A DNA stretch of 64,000 bases from Akanthomyces muscarius (Eukaryota; Ascomycota; Sordariomycetes; Hypocreales; Cordycipitaceae), in assembly GCF_028009165.1 (NCBI RefSeq), contig NC_079242.1, forward strand, positions 1,674,001-1,738,000, read 5' to 3'. Of the stretch, positions 1 to 11,017 are shown piece by piece; positions within the stretch are counted from its first letter, which is position 1; every line of letters starts with the position of its first letter. Position numbers and translations under genes: made by a program. The notes under the pieces were generated by a model. The model made no database searches and was not told the origin of the DNA. It saw only the letters and a program-made list of their open reading frames with translations.

Positions 1-496
1 ACAAGATCGCGGGCCTGCTCCACGTCGGTCGACGCCTCGCGCTTCTCCAGCGCGTCCTCCTCGCGAAAGGTCGGGCTGAGGGGGTTGGAAAAGTTGCGGG
101 CGGGCGTGCCGGGGATCTTCATGGCGCTCTTGAGGGGCGACTTGGGCGGCATGCTGGCCGAGGACTCGTCGGCGCCGTTGTTGTCGTTGATGTAGCCGAA
201 GCCGACGGCCTGGATCTCGTGCTTCTCCGGGTCGGCAAAGGGCGAGCGGCCGCGGTTGCTCTCGTCGACGGGCGAGTGCACTGTCGTGGCCTCGGCGAAG
301 CGTGGCGTGCGCGGAGGCTTGAGAGACGACGACTCGGAGTCTGTCGAGCTCGCCGTCGTGGACCGCGCCGGCGTGAGGTTGAGGGCGGCAGGGCGCCTCT
401 TCTCGTCAGAGCCTACGGAGAGGACCGAGAGTTAGCAAAGGCGTCTTGCATGATGGAGCAGGTCAAGTTCAAGCCTGGCGGCTACTTACCGGTCAT
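1..496 (-). CDS. N-terminal part of a conserved fungal protein of unknown function (runs off the left edge)
   Basis: Two exons can be read: a 7-base first exon (490-496) holding the ATG, and a second exon from 412 to the window edge. They are joined across a 77-base intron with a GTAAGT donor and a CGTAG acceptor. The visible 139 or so residues start MTGSDEKRRPAALNL and are rich in Ser, Thr and Pro. They contain short basic-proline stretches (KPPRTPRFAEATTVHSPVDE), which look like phosphorylatable disordered sequence, and no domain. The splice joins keep one open frame and the composition is typical of conserved ascomycete proteins with a disordered N-terminus. The product is not identifiable from this fragment. 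A tiny first exon is unusual, so the start is less certain than the coding status of 1-412. Confidence 0.7.
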
Positions 497-2704
497 TGTG
501 AATGTGTAAAGGGTTTTTTTGGGGGGGTTGAGATGTGTGCAATTTTGTTTGGAGTGCCTCCAGGATTTCCGTCTAAGTGGCGTGAGGCCCAAGATGGGAA
601 AAGAAGACACGAGAAAAAAAAGCCAGGCGTAGGACACAGTCTTCTAGGCTCTGGTGTAATATGCAATGGAACAAGAAAAATGCAGGAATATGTTTCAACA
701 CAAGCAGAAGATTTGCGAGAAGAAAGGGCACGAGAGAATACGGATGAGACCAGCTAATCGAGAGGAGAAGCCGGGAGGAGTGGGAGGGGGGCGGTCGAGT
801 GGGAGCAGAGGCAGTTTTGAGGTTCGGCGGCAAGGGCCCAACTGCAGTATTATCCAGTGGAGGTTTCTGTGCCTCAGTAGAGCAGCACAGAAACAATGAC
901 AGCTGCAGTGGCGGCAGCAGCAGGGAAAGAAGAGGCGGGCTGCAGAAACCCGCACACCGTGGTGGTGCTGCTGCTCGTCCTGATAGGACTGGATTTAGGC
1001 GCCCGGAGGAGAGGGGGTCGTGGCCACCACCGACCGACCACCTTTGGGGGGCCGCCTGGCTGTAAGAGGACAAGAGGGGAGGGGGAGAAAAGATGGAGAT
1101 GGTTTTGGGGGCGGCGGCTAGAGAAATCTGTGTGTCTAAATGCCGTGTACTATTTTCTCTCAAACGAGATGCTGCCATGCAGAGAGGAGCTCTGTCGAGT
1201 TGACGCCTTACACGAGCATGTGGTGCGATGCTCAGCCCTTCGTGTGAGAGGCGAGCAAGAAGCAGCACTTTTGATTGTTCTAGGAGATGCTGGTTTTTGT
1301 GGCAAAGGTCGACGTGTATGACTAGCTACGGGAGGGAAAAAGTGAGAGAAAACGCCGTCGAACAAGTCACCAGTGCTACCATGGACGATGGGCCAACCTC
1401 AGTGCCGTGTCCATAGGGTGCAGGGGAGGAGGAGGAAGAGGGTGTGGGCGGTGGGTGGTCTAGTCCGCCGTTCCGCTGATAATTCAATGGTCAGAGCTCC
1501 CCCGGCGCGTAGCAGAGCTGCAGATGCGAGTCCAAGAGTGGCTGGAACCTGTTAATCCTGCAGGCTGGCAAAAGAGGTCATGAAGAAGAATGGCCATGGA
1601 CCCTTGCCTTGCCAGATGTTGATATTAGGTGTGAGTGGCTCCTCCTCAAAATCCCACAGCGGGAGGGGAGGTCTGTCTGCCAGTCGCCGGGCTTAATAAT
1701 TACAGGGGGTTACAGCTGCCAAAAGCTCCCGGGGGGCATCAGCAACTTGGCATCTCTGGCCGCCATTGGCTGCACGCATCGCAGGCGCTGAGTGCATTTT
1801 CGCCGCTAGCGGGCCTGGGCTTGCAGCGATGGCTTGCCCTGTCCCACGCCAATCACAGCGCCCGGCCGGGGGGCTGCCCACCACGGGAGGCGGGGAGCGT
1901 GCATCTCGCGGGCGCCTACAGCGGTGCTACCATTCGTTGGCATTTGGGAGCGTTTCAAGCGGGAAAAAATGGTGCTGATCATCTCTTTCTTCAGCTCAAC
2001 GCATAATACCGCACGGGTTTCTTGGGGCTGGTCGGTCGGTCGTTTGAGAAGCGATTCCGTGAATGGGCCGAGTCAAGACAGGCCAACAGGCTTGCGGAAA
2101 GCCGATGATGGATAAATCCAACAGTCTCGATGGTGGGTGGAGGGTGGGCAAGCTACCAGTATACCCAGTACTCTGTAGAGTAGATTTGGTTCCGAGTGTG
2201 TAGGAGGCCAAGTCGATCGAGCTTCTCCCGTTGCCAGAGATTGGGCTTGGCTCCCGCGTAGCTGAGTCGTGCGCCTCGTCGTTCCCGTTCAAATCTGTGC
2301 AGGAATGAATGGCAGCCGTTTATGCACGCACAACCTCTACGCAGACGCTGGCCAGCCGCATCTCTGTACCACAGAGACAATTAGTGCGCACAAAATGCAC
2401 AACAGTACGGAGTGAACACACATGGATTAGCGAAAAGTAGACCATTTCTCACAAAGCAAACTCCTCTATGATCCTGTTCTTTTTACAACGCTCCAACTTT
2501 TGGTTCTTTGTCCACTCCCAAGAAATCAGATAACCCAAGATCTGCTCCATCCGATACCCCATCACTCGCTCCCCACCAGCCAAGTGCAATGACCAGCCCA
2601 ATGTCTCTCTTTCAACAAGCCCCCCGCAGTCACAATAAATAGTTCCCGGCCGCGGACGTGCTTTACGTCTCTTAGATCTGTATCTTGCCTCGGAGCATCT
2701 TCAT
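497..2704. other. Gene-free intergenic stretch, 5' side of the left-edge gene
   Basis: This 2.2 kb separates the 5' end of the left-edge gene from the 3' end of the ERJ5-like gene. Open frames here are short or of unlikely composition, and I see no conserved motif. It presumably holds the promoter and 5' leader of the left-edge gene and the terminator region of the ERJ5-like gene. Confidence 0.5.
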
Positions 2705-4114
2705 TTACCTCTTCTTGTTCTTGCGCTTGCCGGCCTTGCCGCCCTGCTGCGCGCCGCTCGTCTTGGCCTTGCTCAGCGACTCGGTGCTCTTGCTAATCAC
2801 CTCAAAGTCCTCGCCCGCAGAGTCGGTGCTGGGCGTGTTTTGCGGCGCATCCGAGTCGTCGTCCGCGGCCTCGTCAGCCTCGGCCTCGTCATCGGCCTTG
2901 CTGCCAAACAGGCGGCCGACCGAGGCGTTGAACAGGAACAGGGGGACCTGGACGACGGCCGTGTCCTTGTAGGTAGGTGCGGCCAGCTCCTCGGGCTACA
3001 CAGTTTTTGTCAGTATTCGTTTTTCCAAATCGATTCAGGCGGCTGTCAAGCGTCTACTTACGTCAAGGAGGTACTCGTGGACGTTGCCCTCCTCATCCTG
3101 CTCCTCGAGGAAGACGTCACCCTGGGAGTCAACGACGAGAACCTTGCCATTCTCGGCAACGACTCTCTTCTTGACACCAGTAGGCGCAACGGAGGCATCA
3201 CGCGACGATGGCTTGGACACGGCGCGGGTCTTGCGATCCTTCTTCTTGGCCGGGCGGCCCTCGTCCTTGCGAGTCTCCTTCTCCATCATGCGGCGCTCCT
3301 TGCGGTTGCGCGGCTGCGGCATGGCAGGGTCCTCCTCCTCCTCGGCAGCGGGGGCCGCCGCTGGCGTGGGCTCGGTGTTGAGGCCGGGAATGTTGCCGCC
3401 CCAGGCCGTGTTGCGCGCAAACTTGACGTAGCGGCCGACAAACTCCTTCTGGCGCTTCCAGTTCATGTAGAGGATCAGGTAGTGCACGGCGCCGCCCACA
3501 AACATGAGCACGCCGACAATGGCGGTGCCCAGGCCGGGCCGGTAGCGGTTGTAGTAGTAGTCGGTGCCCTTCCACAGCGGGAAGCCGTTGGCGAGGAAAT
3601 GGTCGTACCGGTCGCGCGAGGGGCCCTTGAGGATGCCGGCAATCAGCGACAGGCGCGCCTGCCGGTCCGAGGCCTTCTTCACGGCGGCCTTGATCTCGGA
3701 CGACGAGGGGGCCTTGATCGACGTGGCGCCGTCCTTGGGCTTGCGGGCGCGCATCTGCTGGCGCACCTTGTCGGGATGCAGCTCGCGGGTCTTCTTGCGG
3801 TAGGCCTGGATGACGGCGTCCTGGGAGGCATGTTTCGGGATGCCCATGATTTCGTAAAACGTGGCCTCGGGGTCAACTTCGTGGGCGGAGATTTCGTCAC
3901 GGATACGAAAGATTTCACGGTCTTTCAATTGAATCGGTTAGCAATCTTCAAGTCATTGGCATTTTCTCAGCGAGTGGCCATGGACCCTGTGACTGGCACA
4001 TGTGGCTACTTGTGCCTGTCGAGGGATGGTGTTCGGCTCACCTTCCTTGCTCCATGCCGCCGTCAACGGCGTCAGGAGGGCCAGAATTCCGACCGACAGC
4101 GTCGAGAACTTCAT
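2705..4114 (-). CDS. ERJ5: ER membrane J-domain protein, ERJ5 family
   Basis: Three exons read 4042-4114, 3062-3921 and 2705-2995, giving 407 residues with consistent phases. Exon 1 encodes a signal-type hydrophobic N-terminus (MKFSTLSVGILALLTPLTAA). It is followed by a J domain at about residues 43-110 with the HPD motif at 73-75, which activates Hsp70 ATPase. One transmembrane segment lies near 156-177. The C-terminal half is charged, has acidic and Lys/Arg-rich stretches, and ends in a very basic tail (GKAGKRKNKKR). This order (signal, J domain, TM, long charged tail) is that of fungal Erj5, an ER chaperone partner of the lumenal Hsp70. With a lumenal J domain the charged tail would be cytosolic. 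It is divergent from the G-patch gene, 380 bases apart, so the two may share a promoter. The first intron (120 bases) lies directly after the signal peptide. Confidence 0.9.
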
Positions 4115-4494
4115 GATTGCCCAGTCTAGCGAGTTGCGCCAAACAGATGGGTAATTGTTGGAATCTGCGTCGTCGCTAGAACTTGAAGGGGGAGGAAACC
4201 AAGCCAGTCGAAGGAAGTTTATGTAGTGGCGCCTCGCTAGCCCTGCAGTCAAGCATTCGGCCAGCTTGCGCTTTGCCTTGGTGACCCCTTGCCAAGCTGG
4301 CCGTGTTGCAGGAACTTAATGTGGGGCCACCAGCATGGACATGGGAAAAGACTTTAATTGACTGCCGGCTTTGAGCATTCAACTCCAACTGGTTTTCAGC
4401 AACGATCCAAGTTCTGCGCATCGTAGGACAAATCTTCCCAACCGGCTGGCTGACTTTCTTCAAACAAGAAAGCCGCCAATCGCAGCATGTCGCC
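4115..4494. promoter_or_regulatory. Shared divergent promoter region
   Basis: This 380-base gap lies between two divergently transcribed start codons (ERJ5-like on minus, G-patch protein on plus). No TATA box or other specific site stands out. The promoter role is inferred from geometry only. Confidence 0.45.
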
Positions 4495-5526
4495 ATGAGC
4501 GCAACCAACCAGCCTGGCTCCGAGGCCCAGGACGATGAAGACGACTACATGAACATGACCTTTGAGGACACCCAGGCGCCCAAAGAAACTTCGCTGCAGC
4601 GCACGCAGCGCTTGAAGAAGGAGGCGCGTGCCCGGGGTGCCGTCAAGTCCAAGGCGCAGATTGCCGAGGAGGAGGCGGCCGCACGCGAGAGGGCGCTGGC
4701 CACTTCGATGCTGGACGACCCGCGCGCCAAAAAGAGCAAGGGCCTCGCCATGATGGCCAAGATGGGCTTCACCGGCGGCGGCCTGGGCAAGAAGACGGAC
4801 GACGGCACGCCCCAAGGCCGCACGGAGCCCATCCACCTCAGCCTCAAAGACGACAGAGGCGGCATCGGCATGGATTCGGAGAAGAAGCGCCGCTTCCGGG
4901 AGGCCGCCGAGGAGCAAGGCATTGCACCGGATGCCAAGGCGCCAAAGCTGGACCCGGACGAGTATCGCGAGCGCGTCAGAAAGGAGCGCGAGGATGCGAA
5001 GCTGGAGCAGCAGTTCTTCGCGGCGCAGCGCTTGGCTGAGCGCATGGACGATGAGCAGTCGGGCGAGGATGCGGGCTCTAAAGCAGATGCGGATGATGAT
5101 GGTTCCGGCTCGGAGGCTGAGCGGAAAAAACGGCCCAAAGCCTCACATTCTTCCAAGCCGCTGAAATCCGTGTCTATACTGTACCGTGGGCTCGTGCGCC
5201 ACCGCGAGGAAAAGGAGCGCGTCCGTCGGATGCGCTACGACCTGGAGCAGTCGCTCTCCCGGCTACCTACTTATGAAGAGGAGGATGACGACCCAGACTA
5301 CAAGACGGCTCTCGGGAAAGCTGGCACGGTGTACGCGACGGCCGAGGATCTGGATGAGGAAGACCCCGAGCAGGACGAGTTTGATGCCCTGGATGTGCGC
5401 GAGCGGCTGGAACGCCTGCTCAAGCATCTCCGGGAGCAGCACAGATATTGCTTCTGGTGCAAGATGGCATACCCGGACGCGGAGATGGATGGGTGTCCGG
5501 GTCTAACAGAGGAGGATCATGATTAA
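4495..5526 (+). CDS. G-patch domain protein with C-terminal DUF4187 (GPATCH11/CCDC75-like)
   Basis: A single-exon gene of 343 residues. The N-terminus is acidic and followed by a Lys/Arg-Ala-Glu coiled-coil-like stretch (about 35-68). A G-patch occupies about residues 79-126, with glycines in MGFTGGGLGKK and RGGIGMD; this class of domain binds RNA or activates DEAH helicases. The middle is a low-complexity acidic region (about 185-215). The C-terminus carries the DUF4187 signature, HRYCFWCKMAYPD followed by DGCPG, with three closely spaced cysteines. This domain pair is that of the GPATCH11/CCDC75 family, so a nuclear RNA-processing role is likely but not proven. The last coding bases and the 3' UTR appear to have been duplicated in tandem just downstream (see the repeat entry). 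Confidence 0.88.
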   Translation: MSATNQPGSEAQDDEDDYMNMTFEDTQAPKETSLQRTQRLKKEARARGAVKSKAQIAEEEAAARERALATSMLDDPRAKKSKGLAMMAKMGFTGGGLGKKTDDGTPQGRTEPIHLSLKDDRGGIGMDSEKKRRFREAAEEQGIAPDAKAPKLDPDEYRERVRKEREDAKLEQQFFAAQRLAERMDDEQSGEDAGSKADADDDGSGSEAERKKRPKASHSSKPLKSVSILYRGLVRHREEKERVRRMRYDLEQSLSRLPTYEEEDDDPDYKTALGKAGTVYATAEDLDEEDPEQDEFDALDVRERLERLLKHLREQHRYCFWCKMAYPDAEMDGCPGLTEEDHD

Positions 5527-5652
5527 TGTATCAAAAATGTGATGCTTAAAAGCATGGTGGGTATATCTTAAAAGACGGCTGTCCGGGACAGGAGGATCAT
5601 GCGTAGTGTATCAAAATGCCATGCTTAAAAGCATGACGAGTATATTGCAAAA
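5493..5652. repeat. Degenerate tandem duplication of a gene's 3' end
   Basis: Bases 5493-5573, covering the last codons and 3' UTR of the G-patch gene, recur at 5579-5652 in the same order. Shared blocks are TGTCCGGG, AGGAGGATCATG, GTATCAAAA, ATGCTTAAAAGCAT and a following GTATAT tract. The second copy has lost a few bases and has diverged, for example where copy 1 has the stop codon. Each copy carries the small inverted repeat ATGCTT-AA-AAGCAT. The 3'-processing signal of this gene may therefore exist in two copies. Confidence 0.75.
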
Positions 5653-5774
5653 CTGTCGTCTATATGTTTACCAAAATCAAAACTCTATGCTCGTGTATGT
5701 CGTGACCCAATAGTGTCTTGTCGATGACCTATGTTTTTCGCCTGCCGTGTTCGCCAATGCCATGCTCGCCGAGT

Positions 5775-6946
5775 CTACATGCCAGCCGCCGCGTGTCTAA
5801 GTCCGCATCGCGGATGAGTATAGTTGTAATCGTAGCCGGACAGAATACCAACAAAATGGCTGAGCGCGCCCAAAACTACAAAGCAGTGAAAGATTTGATG
5901 GGAGCAGCCCCAAATGTCGAATCTTCCGGGCAGCCAGCACTCGGGAAATCGTGACTGCTGTCGGGTTAGTGGCAGGACCAATACTGACTGCGACGGGTAA
6001 GGACTTACGACAAGAAAAGCAACGCCAGTCAGCATGCAAACGCCCTCGAGGTAATAGTAGTTGAGCCCAGACTGCTTTTGTAACTGGTCGTAGGGGAAAA
6101 GAAGCACGGCGTGGAAGATGGGAATAAAGGCCGACAAGCTGAGGGCGAGGAATGGTAGCAGCCGCGACTTGAGCCAGTCTTTGGACTCGTTCTTGCCGTA
6201 CAAGGAAAGATAGGAATTGAAAGCACCCATGACGAATATCTACCTCAATGTTAGCAACCCCAATCTGCATTCGCCTTTTTTTTCTTCGTGATGCCATCTT
6301 CACTTACAGCACCGAGATAGCCGCGCAGCAGCCACGGCTCGCAGTAGAAGCCCATGTACAGGCCCGGGACGAACGAGGCCATGATGAGGAGGGAGATGCC
6401 GACATAGTCGAGGCGGATCCAGAGGTCGGCCAGCTCGCGCGAGTGGCAGAGCAGGGTGTGGTACGCGGCGGACAGGCCGAAGCAGGCGGCGCAGGCCGTC
6501 AGGTAGACGTGGAAGACGGCGCGGTCGGCCACGGTGGCGCCCGGGTAGTGGCGCGCGAGGTAGGCTGCGAGCGCGGCGTTGCCGAGCGTGGCGACGACGA
6601 CGCCCGGGACGAGGTGCGTGTAGATGTTGCCGCTCTGGTTGTGCAGGTAGGTCCAGCTGCGGAAGCAGGGCGCGGCGGCGGCGAAGACGGGGCGGTAGCC
6701 CGTCCGGATGTACGGGTTCTCGCCGTACCACGACGGCACCTTTTCGATGGACAGCAGGGTGCGCGCGACGACGCGCTTGACCGTCTCCTTGCCGGCGTGG
6801 CCGGCCGAGGAGAGGCGCCGCGAGGCGTCGCTGGCGAGCGAGGCCAGCGACGAGGACGAGGAGGACTTGACGGGGTGGTGGCGGTGCTCGCCGTCGACCA
6901 CCGCAGCGGTGTCCTCCTTGTGCTGCGTGGTTTTGCCGCGGTACAT
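5775..6946 (-). CDS. PAQR / hemolysin-III family seven-helix membrane protein (IZH, adiponectin-receptor like)
   Basis: Three exons, 6308-6946, 6009-6239 and 5775-5954, give 349 residues in one frame. The last acceptor could lie three bases upstream, adding one Gln. After a Ser-rich cytosolic N-terminus the protein shows PAQR hallmarks: ENPYIRTGYRP, then HNQSGNIYTHLVPG at the start of the membrane core, SAAYHTLLCHS with a metal-ligand His, and near the C-terminus RFPE followed by FDIWGCSHQIFH with the remaining two His ligands. Fungal IZH proteins of this family affect zinc and sterol homeostasis, and some members act as ceramidases or receptors. The predicted location is the ER or plasma membrane. 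All expected histidines are present, so it is probably functional. Confidence 0.88.
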
Positions 6947-8293
6947 GGTTACGAGGTTGCTGCGAAGCGAATTGGAAGATGAAAATCTGACTGTAAGAAT
7001 GGCACAGGAGAGCAGAGGCGATCTAGCCGCGGCTCTGTCGGGCTACGGCGCGGAGGACGTCGATTCCTGGCACCTAGGAGGAGGCATGCGAGCAGACTGG
7101 CCAGCCAAGGCTCTGTCTCTAAGGGTCAAGTAACCATGGTGTGTGTTATTGCCGCAGGGCGGACTTGCGCAGTGCTAGGTGATTCGCGGAAGGCAAATGG
7201 TTGCAGCCATGTGCATGAGGTCGTTTGAGGCCCGTGATTGGTTGGTTGTTGTGGTAGAGGTTGTCGCTGTGCTGACCTACCCTACATGGAACCGTTGATT
7301 GAGCTTTGGGGGGGAATGCACCACAGTGCGTGTGATTTCGGTTGGTTTGACAAAAAGTATTGTTTGTAGATGAAATATGTTTCATCTGAGGCTTTGGTTC
7401 CTTCAGTCTCGAGATAGGGGCGGTGAGGCTCAGTCTCTGCCGTGAGCACACGTTGAAGTCTAGTATACAGGTGTCACCCACAAGGCAAGGCGTGAGTAGC
7501 AGCATCCCAGAACCAGCAACAGCAACGATAGTACGAAGATAAGACATAAATAGTACCAAGTCGGAATATTGTCCCCGGTCTCCTTTCTGGGTTGTTTCAC
7601 CGCATAGCTGATAGACATGTGACTGTTGACAGATTGTCTTTTTGGCATCGTAGCACGCCCGCGTCATGGGCGGACAAATCGCAAACCCAGTACCAATCAG
7701 AGACATTCCAAGCTGCCACGCAAGCCAAGAAAATTACAAAGGATTAAAACAAAAAGTCTATCTGTCCACAGTCTGGGGAAGACATTGCGGTGAGATTAAG
7801 ACAGCGGCGCCGGACTGTACCAGTAAGTAGGCGAGGTGCACAAGGTTACCGATGATTTGGAGCGATTTGGAATTCTACTGGGAGAGGATGATGAGCACGA
7901 GCGACAATGTAGCTTTGCCTAGAATTTGTGCGGGGGAGGTACATGACACATCTGACGGGGCTGCCACAGAGCGCCGCATGTGGCTGTTGAAAGTGGAGCC
8001 CCCTGGTAATGAGGAAACAAACGGCGGTTGATGATTTGGAATAGAATACCTTAAGGGAATCTTGCCCTCGAATGGGCGGGCGTTGCTTTGTGCGCAGAGA
8101 CTGTCTCTTGCCTTGATTCCAATTTTGGCAGTCCGTGACGAGATGTGCGGGCAGAATGTGAGGAATCAAAGATTTCAAATGAGAATTAAAAGGACGATGA
8201 ATACGCCGGCCTTGTAGATGATGATGCCAGCACACGGCGGCGGCGCGTTATCTGGAGCCACTAAAAATGAAGGCGGCTTGCCGAAACACGACC

Positions 8294-8392
8294 ACCTAGG
8301 TAGGTACCTGACCTACTGGTACACCCACTGTACCTACAGTGCCCGCTACCTACCTACCTATACCTACCCAGGCTACCCAACAACTGGCGTCC
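8294..8392. repeat. Imperfect TACC/GGTA short repeats
   Basis: Clusters of TACC and its complement GGTA recur here (CTAGGTAGGTACCTGACC, then CTACCTACCTACC and TACCTACCC). Such arrays are common in promoters of Hypocreales. The function is unknown; simple slippage is enough to explain it. Confidence 0.6.
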
Positions 8393-8514
8393 CCCAAACG
8401 GCAACGACAACGACAAACCAAAGACACTACCTAAGTTACCCATACCTTAGCCGCTGACTAGTTATCCTCCGACCCCCAACCACCACGACTGCACATCTCA
8501 AATCTTTCTGCCCC

Positions 8515-8538
8515 AGCCCGCCAGCCAGCCAGCCAGCC
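8515..8538. repeat. CCAG tetranucleotide microsatellite
   Basis: About five consecutive CCAG/GCCA units lie about 250 bases upstream of the bZIP start codon. It is a short simple-sequence repeat without further features. Confidence 0.7.
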
Positions 8539-8788
8539 GTCTTGTCTAGGACGAGACCTCCCCCCCAGACGGCGTACGGACACATGATTGAGCTAGCGAA
8601 AAGTTGCATTCAATCGCCGCTTTGATATCGCTCCAGCTGTCTTGCCGTCTTCGCTTGCCGTTGCTTGCTTGTTTGATCCGCCACCAGTTCGGATACTCGT
8701 CATCCATCCTTCGATAACGCTACTACCTCTACTCCGTGCCTGTACCGTGCGTGCATTGACACCATTCGCGCGCCGCACGCCGTTTGCC

Positions 8789-10698
8789 ATGACAGACACC
8801 GACCCCAAGGGGGAGCGCCCATCTTTCCTGTCCTACCTCAAGCGAGACAAGGAAAAGTCCAAGGATAAGAAATCTGGCTCCAAATCCAAGACGGCAACGT
8901 CCTCGTGTGAGTACAACACTGCCTATCCCCCCCCCGCGCAAAGCTGCTCCCCCGCCCTTGGTTCGTCGCAGATGAACCCTATGCCGACAAAACGATTTTC
9001 CCGTTTTGCATTTGTATTTCTGTTTTAAAGCCACTTTTTGTTATTGCCGAAACTCAACACTATCCCTTCTTTAATCCCGTGTCTCCCACCTCCAGAAACA
9101 CTCGCGCCGTCCCCCCCAAAACACGCTGGATTGCTAGGTTGTTGTCCGTGTTTGAGCATCAGGCCCGCCCGCCCCAATGATTTGTCATTTCCCCTTTGGG
9201 AACGGGAGAGCACGTCTAAGCTGGCCGTCCTTGTCACAAGACGTTCGCTTGCCGTCGCCGCCTTTTCGCCATTTCTTTTGAGAGTCCATCATTTCATATC
9301 TTCCATACCAAACGAGACCAGCTCGTCTTGTTCACCGTTTCTTTGGAATTCTTGGTGTGCACATCTCTTGTCTCAAGCGGCCATGCTCCCAAGATTCCAT
9401 CTTGACCGTCCTTCCTCATAACCCTCCACTGCCCATCACCATTACCTCTTATTACCCGCCTTGCACCTCTATCCTTTTTGTTTGTTGCCGTCACGATACC
9501 CCTTTCCCATCATAATGCCATATATAATATCCAGCGCGGCTGTTCGAGACACTGCCAGGATGAGGCGCTTCAAAAGAGACAAGCATCTGACCAAGTCATT
9601 ATTAGCCGGCGCCGGTGAAAGCAGCCCAGAGAACCAAGATGCCTTGACCAAGAACCAGGTCCGCCGGGCCCAAGTCCGGCGAGCGCAGATTCAGCACCGC
9701 CAGCGCAAAGCAAACTACGTCAAGCAGCTGGAAATGGACATTTCGCAGCTCCGTGAGCTCATCACTCAAGCCCAGCACGACACGACGGCTCTCAAGAGCG
9801 AAAACGACGACATCCTCGCCGTGCTTGGCCAAAACGGCATCCCGAGCCCGCCAGGTCTCTCTTACGGCACAGCATCCCCCAGCGCCGCCACTGTCCTATC
9901 AGATGCACAAAACACCGACTACTCGCAACAAAACACGCCAGCATATCCAGTCATCGACAATGCCGAATCGCTCCTCCCCGGCAATCTCGGCCTGGACGAA
10001 GATCTCATCGTCACGCTCAGCGCAAACAAGCTCATGGGAACACCCGCCTTCAGTATCAGCCCCAACTCGGCCAGCAGCAGCTATTACTCTGGGCCTGTGT
10101 CGGCCGACTGGTCACAAGGCCAGATTCAACTCACACCCGCCCAAGAACTCACCGTCATTAATTTTATCCTCTCGTAAGTGTACAGTCCCATTTCCCCAAA
10201 AAACAGACGCAGCCCCTAACTCGTGGCCCATCTAGCCTGGAACACGTCTGCTGGGACCACTTTTGGCTCGGCGACTGCCACAACCACAGCGCCCAGACCG
10301 AGGAGGAAAAGGGCCACACCCTCATGGCCTCGTCCTACCTCATGGCCAACGCCCCCGAGAGCGTCTACGCCGACCGCGACGCCTTCACCAGCCGCTTCCG
10401 CAGCTCCCCGACCCTGCAGTGGCCCTCGTCCTCCGTCACCCTCGACTCCCTCCACGGCCTCGCCCGCTCCCTCAACCCGGGCGTCGACGAAGTCGCCCCC
10501 GTCCAGGCCTGGTTCGAGCTCGCCGGCCGCTACCCCGTCGACGTCCTGCTGCGGCCCGCCACCCTCGAGGCCCTCAAGCGCGAGTTCAAGGGCGTCGTGC
10601 GCTGCGTCGTCTTTGGCGCCGCCATGGAGCGCATGGCCTTTGAGAGCATCATCTTCCGCGTCCTGGGCCCGGACGTCAATGCCCTTGCGCTTCTGTAA
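8789..10698 (+). CDS. Atypical fungal bZIP transcription factor
   Basis: The preferred model has exons 8789-8906, 9606-10173 and 10236-10698, giving 382 residues with all phases agreeing. Exon 1 encodes a Lys-rich start (MTDTDPKGERPSFLSYLKRD). Exon 2 carries the basic region, whose core is RRAQIQHRQRKANY, with a short zipper behind it (QLEMDISQLREL). In the usual bZIP alignment the invariant Asn position is occupied by Val, while the HRQRK part is kept, so this belongs to a divergent fungal subgroup. Exon 3 is a folded, GC-rich C-terminal domain without a name I can give. The first intron is long (699 bases) for this genome. An in-frame ATG at 9560 at the end of that intron could serve as the start of a shorter isoform, MRRFKRDKH. 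The target genes are unknown. Confidence 0.78.
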
Positions 10699-11017
10699 AT
10701 AATCGTTTTTGGTGAAAGCTCATGGCGAGGCGAGGACGCCGTTTGTATCTGATAAAAAAAAATATGACGTTGACGAGCGAGGTGATGAATGGGGGGATCT
10801 GGCGTTTTTATAGTTACTTGGGCGTATACTGGATATATATGACTGCACGGGCCATCATCTGCCTGGTTTGTAACTCGAAATTTTGTTCGACGGCGAAATA
10901 ACCCAAAAATGTTGAACAAATATATGATTTAAAAAAAAACTATCATTGCCACGTCTACTACATGAAAACGTCCTTCTCTCCGTCCCCCTCCTGACTCTTC
11001 CACATGCCCCCCCCCAA
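10699..11017. other. Convergent 3' intergenic region
   Basis: This 319-base AT-rich gap separates the stop codons of the bZIP gene (plus) and the DOP1 gene (minus). It contains A-tracts (10755-10762 and 10931-10939), consistent with 3' UTRs and polyadenylation on both strands. No gene was seen. Confidence 0.5.

Larger units (their letters stand above)
6947..8788. other. Gene-free promoter region between divergent genes
   Basis: This 1.8 kb lies between the starts of the PAQR gene (minus) and the bZIP gene (plus). The bZIP-proximal part becomes rich in C and in pyrimidines and includes short TACC and CCAG repeats. No protein gene is supported; a 186-codon minus-strand frame at 7146-7706 has no recognisable features. 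Confidence 0.5.

Noticed and set aside
573..1268. 231-codon open frame on the minus strand upstream of the left-edge gene
   Set aside because: Leu/Ser/Pro/Cys-rich composition without motifs, overlapped by several other frames on both strands. It is best seen as a chance frame in a leader region.
2840..4129. 429-codon open frame on the plus strand
   Set aside because: It is antisense to the ERJ5-like gene, has a biased Leu/Ala/Val composition and no domain.
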